11,320 nucleotides of DNA, taken from contig PLDE01000052.1 of the NCBI GenBank assembly GCA_003135035.1, positions 5,711 through 17,030 on the forward strand, written 5' to 3'. Below the pieces are notes generated by a model that made no database searches, was not told the DNA's origin, and was given only the letters and a program-made list of their open reading frames with translations. Each line of letters starts with the position of its first letter. Positions within the stretch are counted from its first letter, which is position 1. The DNA is from Candidatus Dormiibacterota bacterium. GTDB lineage: Bacteria; Chloroflexota; Dormibacteria; Aeolococcales; Bog-877. The translations under genes and the position numbers were made by a program. Shown piece by piece: positions 1-5,778 of this stretch.

Positions 1-474
1 CCGCTGGCTACCTCGCCGCCGCGCCTTGGTTTACGTGTCCGGAGTCGCAGAGCCCGTTTGTGCGGCCGGGCTCCGCCCATCCGCCAGGTCGCACTTGGGC
101 TCGGGTTCCGATGCAGTTGCCGATGATCCAAACGGCCTTGCGGTCAGGTCGCTCCCAGGCATGAGGGGGAGTAGAGGCTGCCGGGACGAGCGTCGCTGCA
201 CGCGGGTTACGCGCCCCGACACCGAATCCCTCGATTCGATCGTGTCCTCTGTGAGGCTAGCATTGAGAGTCGACTCTGAGGGCGCCAACTCACGCCGCCG
301 TCTTCGGTGCCTCTCAGCCGTCCCTACAGAAATTCTGATCGTGGAACACGCAGCGCGCATTGCTTGAGGATTGGCCACGCCCGAGGCGAGCGCAACGCGT
401 CAAGCAGAACCATCGCTCGCCGCGGAAGGCCTCAGAGTCGCGTGATCGTATACGGGGTCATCCCCGCGCAGCGA
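1..474. other. No convincing gene; possible weak hairpin downstream of the MarR gene
   Basis: Open frames exist on both strands here, including one on the plus strand that is open from the left edge to about 367. Their translations are rich in Arg, Ser, Gly and Pro, show no recognisable motif, and mirror each other on opposite strands, which is typical of high-GC shadow frames. A small hairpin, CGGGG-TCAT-CCCCG, lies at 453-466, just beyond the end of the minus-strand MarR gene. It has no T tract, so a terminator role is only a possibility. I see no tRNA, repeat array or clear promoter. A short tail of an upstream gene at the left edge cannot be excluded. Confidence 0.5.
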
Positions 475-1059
475 CTAGCGCTCGGTCCAGCGCGCCGGGT
501 CGGGGGTCAAAGTGTTGCCGGAGGAAGTGATTGGGGAGAGATCGATGTCAATGGTTAGCTCTTGCATTGCAACAGTCAGGACTGCCAGCCTGGCCGGCGG
601 CATATGCGTGAGCAGCTGCTCGAGGACTGCCACCCGCGCTACGTGGTATTCCCTCGCCATCTGATGGCCTGCCTCGGTGGCAACCACTCGGACCACCCGA
701 CGGTCGGCAGAGTCACGCTGACGCTGAGAAGCTCCCGCGCTGATCAGCCGATCGGCAGTCGCAGTGGCCGCAGAGCCCGTAATGCCCAAGCACTGGGCAA
801 GGGCTCTCATCGTCATAGGCTCACCGCGAAGACAGTTGAGCGCTCTGAACTGCTGCCTGGTTAGTCCGTTGACTCCCGGACGTGGCGTCGTAGGCACCGC
901 ACTGGCCGCCTGTCGAACCAGGTCGATCCAAAGATCTACCACATAGCTGGAGACGCCGGCGGGGACTCGGACTTCTGTACCTGGGACCTCCACCGGGGAA
1001 ATCTGGAGAACTGGATCTAGTGCGTTCTCCCCTGTCGTGGGCACCACGGGACTCAACAC
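475..1059 (-). CDS. MarR-family winged-helix transcriptional regulator
   Basis: This 194-residue protein is predicted to be a dimeric DNA-binding regulator of the MarR family, which usually represses nearby or own genes and often responds to small aromatic ligands. The winged-helix core is clear: a helix around residues 67-79, a helix-turn-helix around 83-108 (MTMRALAQCLGITGSAATAT), then a wing with the typical basic-acidic turn (RQRDSADRRVVRVV, 113-126) leading into TEAGHQ. Residues 1-60 form an N-terminal extension longer than usual for the family and include the start of the dimerisation helix; the C-terminus (from about 172) is a short disordered-looking tail. The start is GTG at 1059, supported by GAAAGGA about nine bases upstream on the minus strand. 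No efflux pump or enzyme lies beside it in the window, so its target is unknown. The fold assignment is firm; the ligand is not inferable. Confidence 0.88.
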   Translation of the reverse strand: MLSPVVPTTGENALDPVLQISPVEVPGTEVRVPAGVSSYVVDLWIDLVRQAASAVPTTPRPGVNGLTRQQFRALNCLRGEPMTMRALAQCLGITGSAATATADRLISAGASQRQRDSADRRVVRVVATEAGHQMAREYHVARVAVLEQLLTHMPPARLAVLTVAMQELTIDIDLSPITSSGNTLTPDPARWTER

Positions 1060-1125
1060 CGAAGACCGTCCTTTCGTAACCCTCTCCGGCTCTCGAGATC
1101 TACTCCATCCGCGGCGTCGCCACGA

Positions 1126-1266
1126 TCAGCAGGCATGCGGCGCGCTCCCAACCTGGCGACGCCAGCTACCCGGAATCCAGAAAGGCAGCCCAACCACGTC
1201 CACCCCGACCGGCGAGAGGATGGGAATCGCCAAGATGAAGCCGGCAATCAGGAGGCTGACGTCCAA
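1126..1266 (-). CDS. Possible short membrane peptide (46 aa), or a remnant of one
   Basis: On the minus strand, a frame starting at TTG (1264-1266) and ending at TGA (1126-1128) would encode 46 residues. The first part, MDVSLLIAGFILAIPILSP, is a continuous hydrophobic segment long enough to cross the membrane. It is followed by VGVDVVGLPFWIPGSW and a basic tail ending in Cys. The frame is open upstream for only a few codons (a TAA lies just before AELKTIV), and there is no ATG or GTG start and no good ribosome-binding site. It could be a real small membrane protein using TTG, the remnant of a longer gene, or chance. No family is recognised. Confidence 0.25.
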   Translation of the reverse strand: MDVSLLIAGFILAIPILSPVGVDVVGLPFWIPGSWRRQVGSAPHAC

Positions 1267-1493
1267 GACGATCGTCTTCAGTTCCGCTTAGGGGACAGTC
1301 CACTTGGCGCCAGCCAAGGATTGGGCGCCTCGGTCGACTTCCTCGACATCACACTGAGTGTGTGCCGACACGACTCGGGAGTCTGTACGCTAGGGGACGG
1401 ACGGGTCGAAGCAGCCTCAGACCACTCGGCTAGACAGCTTGTTGGTGCCAAGGCTCAGCACCAGAATGGCCTCGGACCAGAGGGAGTACGCGC

Positions 1494-1620
1494 ATGCCTG
1501 TCAATAGCTCAGGCCATCAAGGGCTTTTTCAAACTCGCTGAAATGGTGACGATCCGCGGCACCAAGAAGCAGTTCGAGACGGCCGCGGAGCGCCTGAAGG
1601 CGCGAGCGAAGGCGCAATAG
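1494..1620 (+). pseudogene. Possible small basic protein, apparently frameshifted one base after its start
   Basis: An ATG at 1494 is preceded at a good distance by AGAGGGAG, a strong ribosome-binding site, but in its own frame it gives only 15 residues before TGA. Shifting by one base right after this ATG joins it to a frame reading LSIAQAIKGFFKLAEM and then VTIRGTKKQFETAAERLKAR, ending at TAG (1618-1620). The joined product would be about 41 residues: an amphipathic front and a Lys/Arg/Glu-rich helical tail. Without a shift, translation could begin at the internal ATG at 1546 (25 residues), but no ribosome-binding site precedes it. The composition looks protein-like compared with surrounding frames. 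A sequencing error, a pseudogene or chance are all possible. I do not recognise a family. Confidence 0.25.
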
Positions 1621-1735
1621 CCGGACCATCCTTCCGTTCAAGCCGCTAAAGACGCACCGCCGAGACGTCCCCCTGGCGAGCAGCGAGACTCCTCTAATGC
1701 CACAACGCGCTAGCCTCCTATGCACAAGCAGACCA

Positions 1736-2161
1736 CTAGAGAGGATCTCGCGGTGCGGGCGGCGGCGGTGGCTGACTTGGAGACGACTCAGACAGTACAG
1801 GCAGGGGACTGGCTCCAGCGAGTCTGCCCCCGAGGGCCCGGATGTCGTAATGGATCGCGAAGAGGACGGCCACCACCTCCAGAATGATCCGCAAGTAGAT
1901 CGCGGCCAGGAAGGCGATGACGAGGCCAAAGATCAGAACGATCACCCCGCCGGCTGGGTCTCCTCCGCTGCATACGGGCGCTTGGCCAGCGATGGTGGTG
2001 ATGCAGTCCGAGCCAGCACCAAAGGCGCCGATCACGGCTCCGATGTAGCTGATTGCGATCACGACCAGCCCCAGGGCATAGACGACGCCAAGGACGTCCT
2101 TGGTCACAAAGTTGTTGAAGCGGAAGTCGAACAGCTTGCGCCAGAAAGTAGCTTGATCCAT
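1736..2161 (-). CDS. DUF4282-like integral membrane protein
   Basis: This 141-residue protein resembles the DUF4282 family, small membrane proteins of unknown function common in high-GC bacteria. The N-terminus reads FWRKLFDFRFNNFVT (6-20), the family's amphipathic lead-in. It is followed by a first transmembrane helix at about 23-48 and a second at about 71-103. Between them an extracytoplasmic loop carries two cysteines (Cys53 and Cys64) that could form a disulfide. The second helix ends in a conserved-looking RIILEVVAVLFAI segment, and the tail from about 115 is Pro/Ser-rich, with seven prolines in ten residues near the end. The ATG at 2161 has a strong ribosome-binding site (GAGAGGGGAA) about eight bases upstream. 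A short upstream frame ends only 15 bases before this start, suggesting the gene was second in a minus-strand operon. Assignment is by recognised pattern, not a search. Confidence 0.78.
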   Translation of the reverse strand: MDQATFWRKLFDFRFNNFVTKDVLGVVYALGLVVIAISYIGAVIGAFGAGSDCITTIAGQAPVCSGGDPAGGVIVLIFGLVIAFLAAIYLRIILEVVAVLFAIHYDIRALGGRLAGASPLPVLSESSPSQPPPPPAPRDPL

Positions 2162-2176
2162 ATCTGAGTTCCCCTC

Positions 2177-2259
2177 TCAATAGGACGGTGAGCCGAGCTT
2201 GGCGGTCGCGGCCACGATAACTAGCAGCACGCCGAGAGTCAATCCCTTGCTGAGATCAG
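2177..2259 (-). pseudogene. C-terminal fragment of a hydrophobic protein, cut off by the insertion sequence
   Basis: Just upstream of the DUF4282 gene, and on the same strand, a reading frame ends at TGA (2177-2179) after coding ADLSKGLTLGVLLVIVAATA and then KLGSPSY. The middle is a convincing transmembrane segment. Reading upstream on the minus strand, the frame runs directly into the left end of the insertion sequence at 2260. If the element and one copy of its target duplication are removed, the frame continues into the sequence beyond 3682 for about ten more codons, then meets a TAG. No ATG or GTG with a ribosome-binding site lies at the front of that joined frame. It may therefore be a small gene with an unusual start, or the end of an already damaged gene. 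The 15-base gap to the DUF4282 start suggests co-transcription. Function is unknown. Confidence 0.35.
2243..2259 (+). repeat. Target-site duplication, left copy (17 bp)
   Basis: TCCCTTGCTGAGATCAG occurs here, immediately outside the left inverted end of the insertion sequence. It is repeated exactly at 3666-3682, immediately outside the right end. This marks the host sequence duplicated at insertion. Confidence 0.9.
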
Positions 2260-2308
2260 TGTTGTAGTTCAGCGATTCTGACCGCCCCTAACAGTTCAGC
2301 GATTCTGT
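2260..2308 (+). repeat. Left inverted end with two tandem transposase-site candidates
   Basis: Within the left end the 14-mer GTTCAGCGATTCTG occurs twice, at 2267-2280 and 2294-2307, with a 27-bp period. The same motif in inverted, slightly diverged form occurs twice at the right end. Paired copies at both ends are best explained as transposase-binding sites. The second copy lies only seven bases before the transposase ATG, so binding there could also repress transposase expression (inference). Confidence 0.8.
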
Positions 2309-2314
2309 CCGGCC

Positions 2315-3619
2315 ATGAAGGACAAGATCGTTTTGAACTCAGTTGAGCAAAGGCGGGTGTTGGTGCTGAACCAGTTGGAGGCAGGGGTGCTGCGCCCAGC
2401 CCAGGCGGGACAACTTCTAGGGCTGGCGGAACGCCAACTGAGGAGGCTCAGGGCGCGGTACCGGCAGGAGGGGGCGGGGGCGCTGGCGCACGGGAACCGG
2501 GGCCGGCGGCCAGTGAACGCGGTGGACCCGGATCTGGCCAAGCGTGTGCTGGAACTGGCCCAGACGACCTACCAGGGCTTCAACCAGCAACACCTGACCG
2601 AGATGCTGGCGGAGCGAGAGCAGATCCACCTATCCCGGCCCACGGTGCACCGGATCCTGAGAACGGCAGGCATCTCGGCGCCACGCAAGCGGAGACCAGC
2701 CCGGGCCCGCCACCGGCGGGACCGGATGGCCCAGGAGGGGTGCCTGCTGCAGGTGGACGGGAGCCGCCACGACTGGCTCGAGGGCAGGGGTCCCTACCTG
2801 ACTCTGGTGGGCGCGATTGACGACGCTACCGGCCTGGTGGTGGGGGCCACCTTCCGAGAGCAGGAGGACGCCCAGGGGTACTTCTTGGTGCTGCGCCAGG
2901 CGGTGCTGAGCAAGGGGGTGCCGCTGGCGCTCTATTCAGACAGACATGGGATTTTCGTGAAGACGAGCAAGCAGGAGCCGAGCCTCGAGGAGCAGCTCTC
3001 TGGCCGGCGCCAGCTGACCCAGATGGGCCGGCTTTTGGATGAGCTGCAGGTGAAGCTGATCCTGGCCCGCTCGCCCCAGGCCAAGGGCCGGATTGAGCGG
3101 CTCTGGGGCACCTTCCAGGACCGGCTCTCGAGCGAGCTCCGGCTGCAGGGCGCGTCCACCATGGAGATGGCCAACCAGATCCTCGCCAAGCACCTGCCCC
3201 GCCACAACCGCCAGTTCACCGTGGCTGCCCAGGACCCCCAGCCGGCCTGGCGCGAGCGGCCTCGGCAGCTGGACCAGCTCTTCTGCTTCAAGTTCCACCG
3301 GGTGGTGGCACTGGACCACACGGTGCGATTCCAGGCCCAGGTGATTGACATTCCCCGGCCCCTACCCCGCAGCCTAGCCCGGGCCCGCGTTGAGGTCCAG
3401 CAGCGCTTCGACGGCACCCTACGGGTGATCTACCAGGGACGCTGTCTGGCCACTGCGGCCGACTCCCACACAGGACCACTCCGTCTACACAGCTTTACCG
3501 CACCACCACTCCCACCGCCGACACCAAAGCCGGCACGCCGGCAACGGCCGCTTCGCTCCACTCCCTGGAAGCCTGCCTCCAGCCACCCCTGGAAAGCACC
3601 CTGGAAACAGACGGGATGA
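2315..3619 (+). CDS. DDE integrase-core transposase (ISNCY/IS1202-like)
   Basis: The 434-residue protein catalyses cutting and joining of the element's ends. Residues 1-60 form a helix-turn-helix (RPAQAGQLLGLAERQLRRLR) for end recognition. A second helical DNA-binding region follows at 70-118 (LSRPTVHRILRTAGI), then a basic linker (123-136). The RNase H-like catalytic core carries the acidic triad I can place as Asp148 (in VDGS), Asp209 (in YSDR) and Glu261 (in KGRIERLWG). From about 320 a C-terminal beta-rich domain follows, and the last 40 residues are Pro/Arg/Lys-rich. The frame is intact and the catalytic residues are present. The ATG at 2315 lies just inside the second left-end motif; the stop at 3617-3619 falls at the inner edge of the right end, so nothing but the transposase is carried. 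Confidence 0.92.
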   Translation: MKDKIVLNSVEQRRVLVLNQLEAGVLRPAQAGQLLGLAERQLRRLRARYRQEGAGALAHGNRGRRPVNAVDPDLAKRVLELAQTTYQGFNQQHLTEMLAEREQIHLSRPTVHRILRTAGISAPRKRRPARARHRRDRMAQEGCLLQVDGSRHDWLEGRGPYLTLVGAIDDATGLVVGATFREQEDAQGYFLVLRQAVLSKGVPLALYSDRHGIFVKTSKQEPSLEEQLSGRRQLTQMGRLLDELQVKLILARSPQAKGRIERLWGTFQDRLSSELRLQGASTMEMANQILAKHLPRHNRQFTVAAQDPQPAWRERPRQLDQLFCFKFHRVVALDHTVRFQAQVIDIPRPLPRSLARARVEVQQRFDGTLRVIYQGRCLATAADSHTGPLRLHSFTAPPLPPPTPKPARRQRPLRSTPWKPASSHPWKAPWKQTG

Positions 3620-3665
3620 CATTTTCCCTGAACTGTTACGCGGACAGAGTCCCTGAACCACTACA
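3620..3665 (-). repeat. Right inverted end with two tandem transposase-site candidates
   Basis: Read inward on the minus strand, this end contains GTTCAGGGACTCTG (3645-3658) and GTTCAGGGAAAATG (3620-3633), with a 25-bp period. They match the GTTCAGCGATTCTG pair of the left end with a few substitutions. The outer copy is the better match; the inner copy has diverged in its last half. The outermost bases read TGTAGTG on the minus strand, matching TGTTGTA at the other end. Confidence 0.8.
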
Positions 3666-3682
3666 TCCCTTGCTGAGATCAG
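3666..3682 (+). repeat. Target-site duplication, right copy (17 bp)
   Basis: This is an exact second copy of TCCCTTGCTGAGATCAG, directly abutting the right end of the insertion sequence. Removing the element plus one copy reconstructs the pre-insertion sequence. Confidence 0.9.
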
Positions 3683-3773
3683 CAGCTACTTCAGACCTGG
3701 AAGCACCTGGAGATTGCTTGACCTACACATCAGCCTGGCGAACAAATTCAGGATTTGGGCACGAGTCACGCGC

Positions 3774-3779
3774 TATAAT
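3774..3779 (+). promoter_or_regulatory. Candidate -10 box (TATAAT) for hipBA
   Basis: A perfect TATAAT lies 59 bases upstream of the hipB start. No good -35 hexamer sits at normal spacing (GGATTT at 3751-3756 is weak), so it may depend on an activator or on a relaxed -35 requirement, as is common in high-GC bacteria. The predicted transcript start, near 3786, falls just before the inverted repeat at 3791-3824, which suits repression by the HipB-like product. Confidence 0.5.
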
Positions 3780-3790
3780 GCTCTCTAGAG

Positions 3791-3824
3791 CGAGCGTAAG
3801 CCTTCGAATACATTCTAACGCTCG
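3791..3824. promoter_or_regulatory. Inverted repeat, candidate HipB operator
   Basis: CGAGCGTAAG (3791-3800) and CTAACGCTCG (3815-3824) are inverted copies matching at nine of ten positions, separated by 14 bases. They lie between the TATAAT box and the hipB start codon. Antitoxins of this type bind inverted repeats over their own promoter and autoregulate. The position fits; the binding itself is inferred. Confidence 0.45.
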
Positions 3825-3838
3825 ACCCACAGAGCTTT

Positions 3839-4210
3839 ATGAAGATAGACTCAAGGCTAACGGACGATGCGGTGCTAGGCGAAATCGGCCAACGCATCGC
3901 GCACTTGCGCCTAGGTGCAAATCTATCTCAAGCTGAACTCGCTCGTCGGGCAGGGATCGGGCGCGGGGCCCTGCAACGTCTAGAGACCGGAGTTCCGGTC
4001 GGGCTCGTGGCTCTGATCCGGGTGGCCAGGACGCTGGATGTGCTCTCACAGCTGGAGGCCTGGCTCCCCGAGCAGGCCCTCAGTCCGATGGAGGCGCTGC
4101 GGCTCGGCGGGCGGACCCGCAGGCGGGCAACGGGTAACCGGCACCAGGTCGCTGTGGACGCGCCTTCTGTGCCCTGGACGTGGGAGCAGACCACGGACGG
4201 TGCCAGGTGA
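3839..4210 (+). CDS. HipB-like antitoxin, XRE-family helix-turn-helix regulator
   Basis: This 123-residue protein is predicted to bind and neutralise the downstream HipA-like kinase and to repress the shared promoter. An XRE-type helix-turn-helix is clear at about 15-50 (IGQRIAHLRLGANLSQAELA, then RRAGIGRGALQRLETG), followed by the usual helices to about 76. The C-terminal part has two features seen in HipB-like antitoxins: a SPMEALRLGGRTRRR stretch (82-96), and near the end an aromatic PWTWEQ (112-117), similar to the Trp-containing tails that dock onto the partner kinase. The start is ATG at 3839 with only a weak ribosome-binding site (AGAG). Its TGA overlaps the probable GTG start of hipA, so the two are translationally coupled. 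It is confidently an antitoxin-like regulator by sequence and context; activity is untested. Confidence 0.88.
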   Translation: MKIDSRLTDDAVLGEIGQRIAHLRLGANLSQAELARRAGIGRGALQRLETGVPVGLVALIRVARTLDVLSQLEAWLPEQALSPMEALRLGGRTRRRATGNRHQVAVDAPSVPWTWEQTTDGAR

Positions 4211-5538
4211 CCGCCGCAGCCGTTGCCCTCTGGGGCAGGGTGATTGGTGCGGTGCAGATCGAGCCCGAGTCGACCGCGGCCACCTTCCAGTACGACCGTG
4301 ACTTCGCAAACAGCGGAATCGAAGTGGCTCCCCTCACCATGCCACTCCGGCTCGAGGGATACCGGTTTCCAGCGCTTCCCGAAGAGACCTTCACCCGTCT
4401 TCCTGGCATGCTCGCCGACTCCCTTCCCGATCGGTTTGGCAATGCGGTGATCGCGGCATGGCTCAGCCAGGGAGGGCGTTCGCCCGAGAGTCTCAATCCA
4501 GTTGAGCGACTCTGCTACGTCGGCCGGAGGGGAATGGGGGCCTTAGAGTTCCGGCCGATCTTGGGCCCGCGGGCAGTGCGCAGCCAGCCCATCCACATCG
4601 ACTCCCTGGTCGAACTGGTTTCTTCGATCCTGTCGCAGCGGAGCGCCTTGAACTTCTCATTCGACGATGGCGATCTGTCTCGGTCCGTGGCTGAAATTCT
4701 GCTGGTGGGGACGTCAGCGGGAGGCGCTCGAGCCAAGGCGGTGATCGCCTACAACCCTGCCACCAAGCACGTCAAGTCAGGGCAGGTGGACGTTGATCCT
4801 GGCTACGAGCATTGGATCCTAAAGTTCGACGGGGTCAGCGGCAACGACGACCGGCATCTGCGCATCCCGCGAGGATACGGCGCGATCGAGTTCGCCTACT
4901 CGGAGATGGCCAAGGCCGCCGGGATCGTGATGACCGAGTGCCGGCTGCTGGATGAGGGGCCGCGGCGCCACTTCATGACCCGACGCTTTGATCGGACTCC
5001 AGATGGCGACAAGGTGCATATGCAGTCCCTGGGCGCGATGATCCACGCCGACTACAACCAGCCGGGCGCGTCGAGCTACGAGAGGCTGATCGGGGTCTGT
5101 CGTGAGCTGAACCTGGACATCAGCGCCCGCGAGGACGTCTTCCGACGCATGGTTTTCAATGTCCTAGCCGTGAATCGAGACGACCACGTCAAGAATTTCG
5201 CCTTCCTAATGAACCGGGCGGGCAGCTGGACACTGGCACCCGCATTCGATGTCAGCTACGCCTACAACCCCGAGAGTCCTTGGACCAGCGCACACCAGAT
5301 GACCATCAATGGCAAGCGCTCCGGTATCACCGTGGACGACATCAAGACAGTCGCCCGGGCGGCCGACCTCGCGCGTGGGAGGATGCAGGAAATCTTCCAG
5401 CAGGTTGCGGATACAGTTTGCAGCTGGCTCCAATTTGCGTCGTCGGCTGGGGTTGGACCGGAGCATGCCGACCAGATCAAAGCGGTGCAAGATTCGGTCC
5501 AAAGTCAGGTCGCGGGCGGTACCGGCTCGGCACACTGA
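4207..5538 (+). CDS. HipA-family serine/threonine kinase toxin
   Basis: The 443-residue protein belongs to the HipA kinases; E. coli HipA phosphorylates glutamyl-tRNA synthetase and induces dormancy, but targets differ among homologues. An N-terminal HipA domain spans about 4-110 (VALWGRVIGAV; RLPGMLADSLPDRFG, 64-78). The kinase-like C-terminal part carries the family's Ser/Gly-rich loop GTSAGGARAK (168-177), whose Ser170 aligns with the autophosphorylated Ser150 of E. coli HipA. Other motifs are HWILKFDG (202-209), the catalytic DDHVKN (325-330, Asp325 and Asn330) and the metal-binding Asp348 in AFDVSYAY. All key residues are present, so it looks active. I chose GTG at 4207 because it overlaps the hipB stop (GTGA) and places the start right before the conserved N-terminal strand. 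An in-frame GTG at 4180 would add nine residues inside hipB. Confidence 0.9.
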   Translation: MTAAAVALWGRVIGAVQIEPESTAATFQYDRDFANSGIEVAPLTMPLRLEGYRFPALPEETFTRLPGMLADSLPDRFGNAVIAAWLSQGGRSPESLNPVERLCYVGRRGMGALEFRPILGPRAVRSQPIHIDSLVELVSSILSQRSALNFSFDDGDLSRSVAEILLVGTSAGGARAKAVIAYNPATKHVKSGQVDVDPGYEHWILKFDGVSGNDDRHLRIPRGYGAIEFAYSEMAKAAGIVMTECRLLDEGPRRHFMTRRFDRTPDGDKVHMQSLGAMIHADYNQPGASSYERLIGVCRELNLDISAREDVFRRMVFNVLAVNRDDHVKNFAFLMNRAGSWTLAPAFDVSYAYNPESPWTSAHQMTINGKRSGITVDDIKTVARAADLARGRMQEIFQQVADTVCSWLQFASSAGVGPEHADQIKAVQDSVQSQVAGGTGSAH

Positions 5539-5778
5539 TCGCAATTTCGCGCCCGCAACTACGGGGCCAGGGGCCCCTCTCTGAATGGCGTGTATGTGAG
5601 TGACTCCCTGGCCGAGTCGGTGATTCGGGCCCAACCCAAGGCTCCGGTCGCCAGTCTGAAAGCGCTCAGAGAGGGCCAAGTTTGTCCCCGGCGCACCATC
5701 GCCGCAACCTGGTCGGGCTCGGCGGACCGGGCAACCCGCGCCTGACCCATCGGAAGGTGCCCAGATCCGAGGGGTGCT
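5539..5778. other. Intergenic region between convergent hipA and epimerase genes
   Basis: No gene is supported here. The hipA frame happens to stay open past its stop to TGA at 5743, including a 51-codon frame from GTG at 5590, but there is no ribosome-binding site and no recognisable motif. The only structured element is the GC-rich hairpin at 5563-5577, listed separately. Confidence 0.55.
5563..5577 (+). terminator. Weak terminator-like hairpin after hipA
   Basis: GGGGCC (5563-5568) and GGCCCC (5572-5577) form a perfect six-pair stem with a three-base loop, 24 bases after the hipA stop. It is followed by TCTCTG rather than a T tract. High-GC bacteria sometimes use stems without T tracts, so a terminator is possible; a chance GC palindrome is equally possible. 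Confidence 0.3.

Larger units (their letters stand above)
1060..1735. other. Long region without an established gene
   Basis: About 680 bases separate the MarR gene from the DUF4282 gene, and both lie on the minus strand. A plus-strand open frame spans 1135-1620, but only its last 40 or so codons look protein-like; the rest is low-quality Arg/Gln/Asp-rich translation. On the minus strand a short hydrophobic reading frame occurs at 1126-1266. Both short candidates are listed separately at low confidence. The remainder (about 1267-1480 and 1621-1735) shows nothing I can interpret. The region could be the decayed remains of former genes. Confidence 0.5.
2260..3665 (+). mobile_element. Complete insertion sequence, ISNCY/IS1202-like, 1406 bp
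   Basis: The element is bounded by imperfect inverted ends that both start TGT. The left reads TGTTGTAGTTCAGCGATTCT and onward; the right, read inward, TGTAGTGGTTCAGGGACTCT. Over the first 25 bases 20 match, and similarity continues after a two-base offset through TAACAGTTCAG. It contains one intact transposase gene filling nearly all of the interior. Exact 17-bp direct repeats flank it. From knowledge of the family, IS1202-type elements (formerly grouped in ISNCY) have TGT ends and unusually long target duplications; one subgroup makes repeats of roughly 15-18 bp, which fits. Intact gene, ends and flanking repeats suggest a recent and possibly still active insertion. Family placement is inference from these features and the transposase type. 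Confidence 0.9.

Noticed and set aside
26..378. Long open frames on both strands at the left edge
   Set aside because: The two frames overlap almost fully, have Arg/Ser/Gly-rich translations without motifs, and lack ribosome-binding sites. They look like high-GC shadow frames.
2242..2259. An 18-bp reading of the target duplication
   Set aside because: The shared A at 2242 and 3665 is better assigned to the right terminus, because this makes both inverted ends start with TGT and leaves a 17-bp duplication.
2296..3479. Minus-strand and alternate-frame ORFs inside the transposase gene
   Set aside because: They are complementary shadows of a codon-biased, high-GC transposase gene with complete catalytic motifs on the plus strand.
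4180..4206. Upstream GTG start for hipA
   Set aside because: It would add nine residues before the conserved N-terminal strand and increase overlap with hipB. GTG at 4207 gives the usual start/stop overlap.
5590..5745. 51-codon frame after hipA, or readthrough of the hipA stop
   Set aside because: There is no ribosome-binding site, no motif, and HipA is already full length at its TGA.
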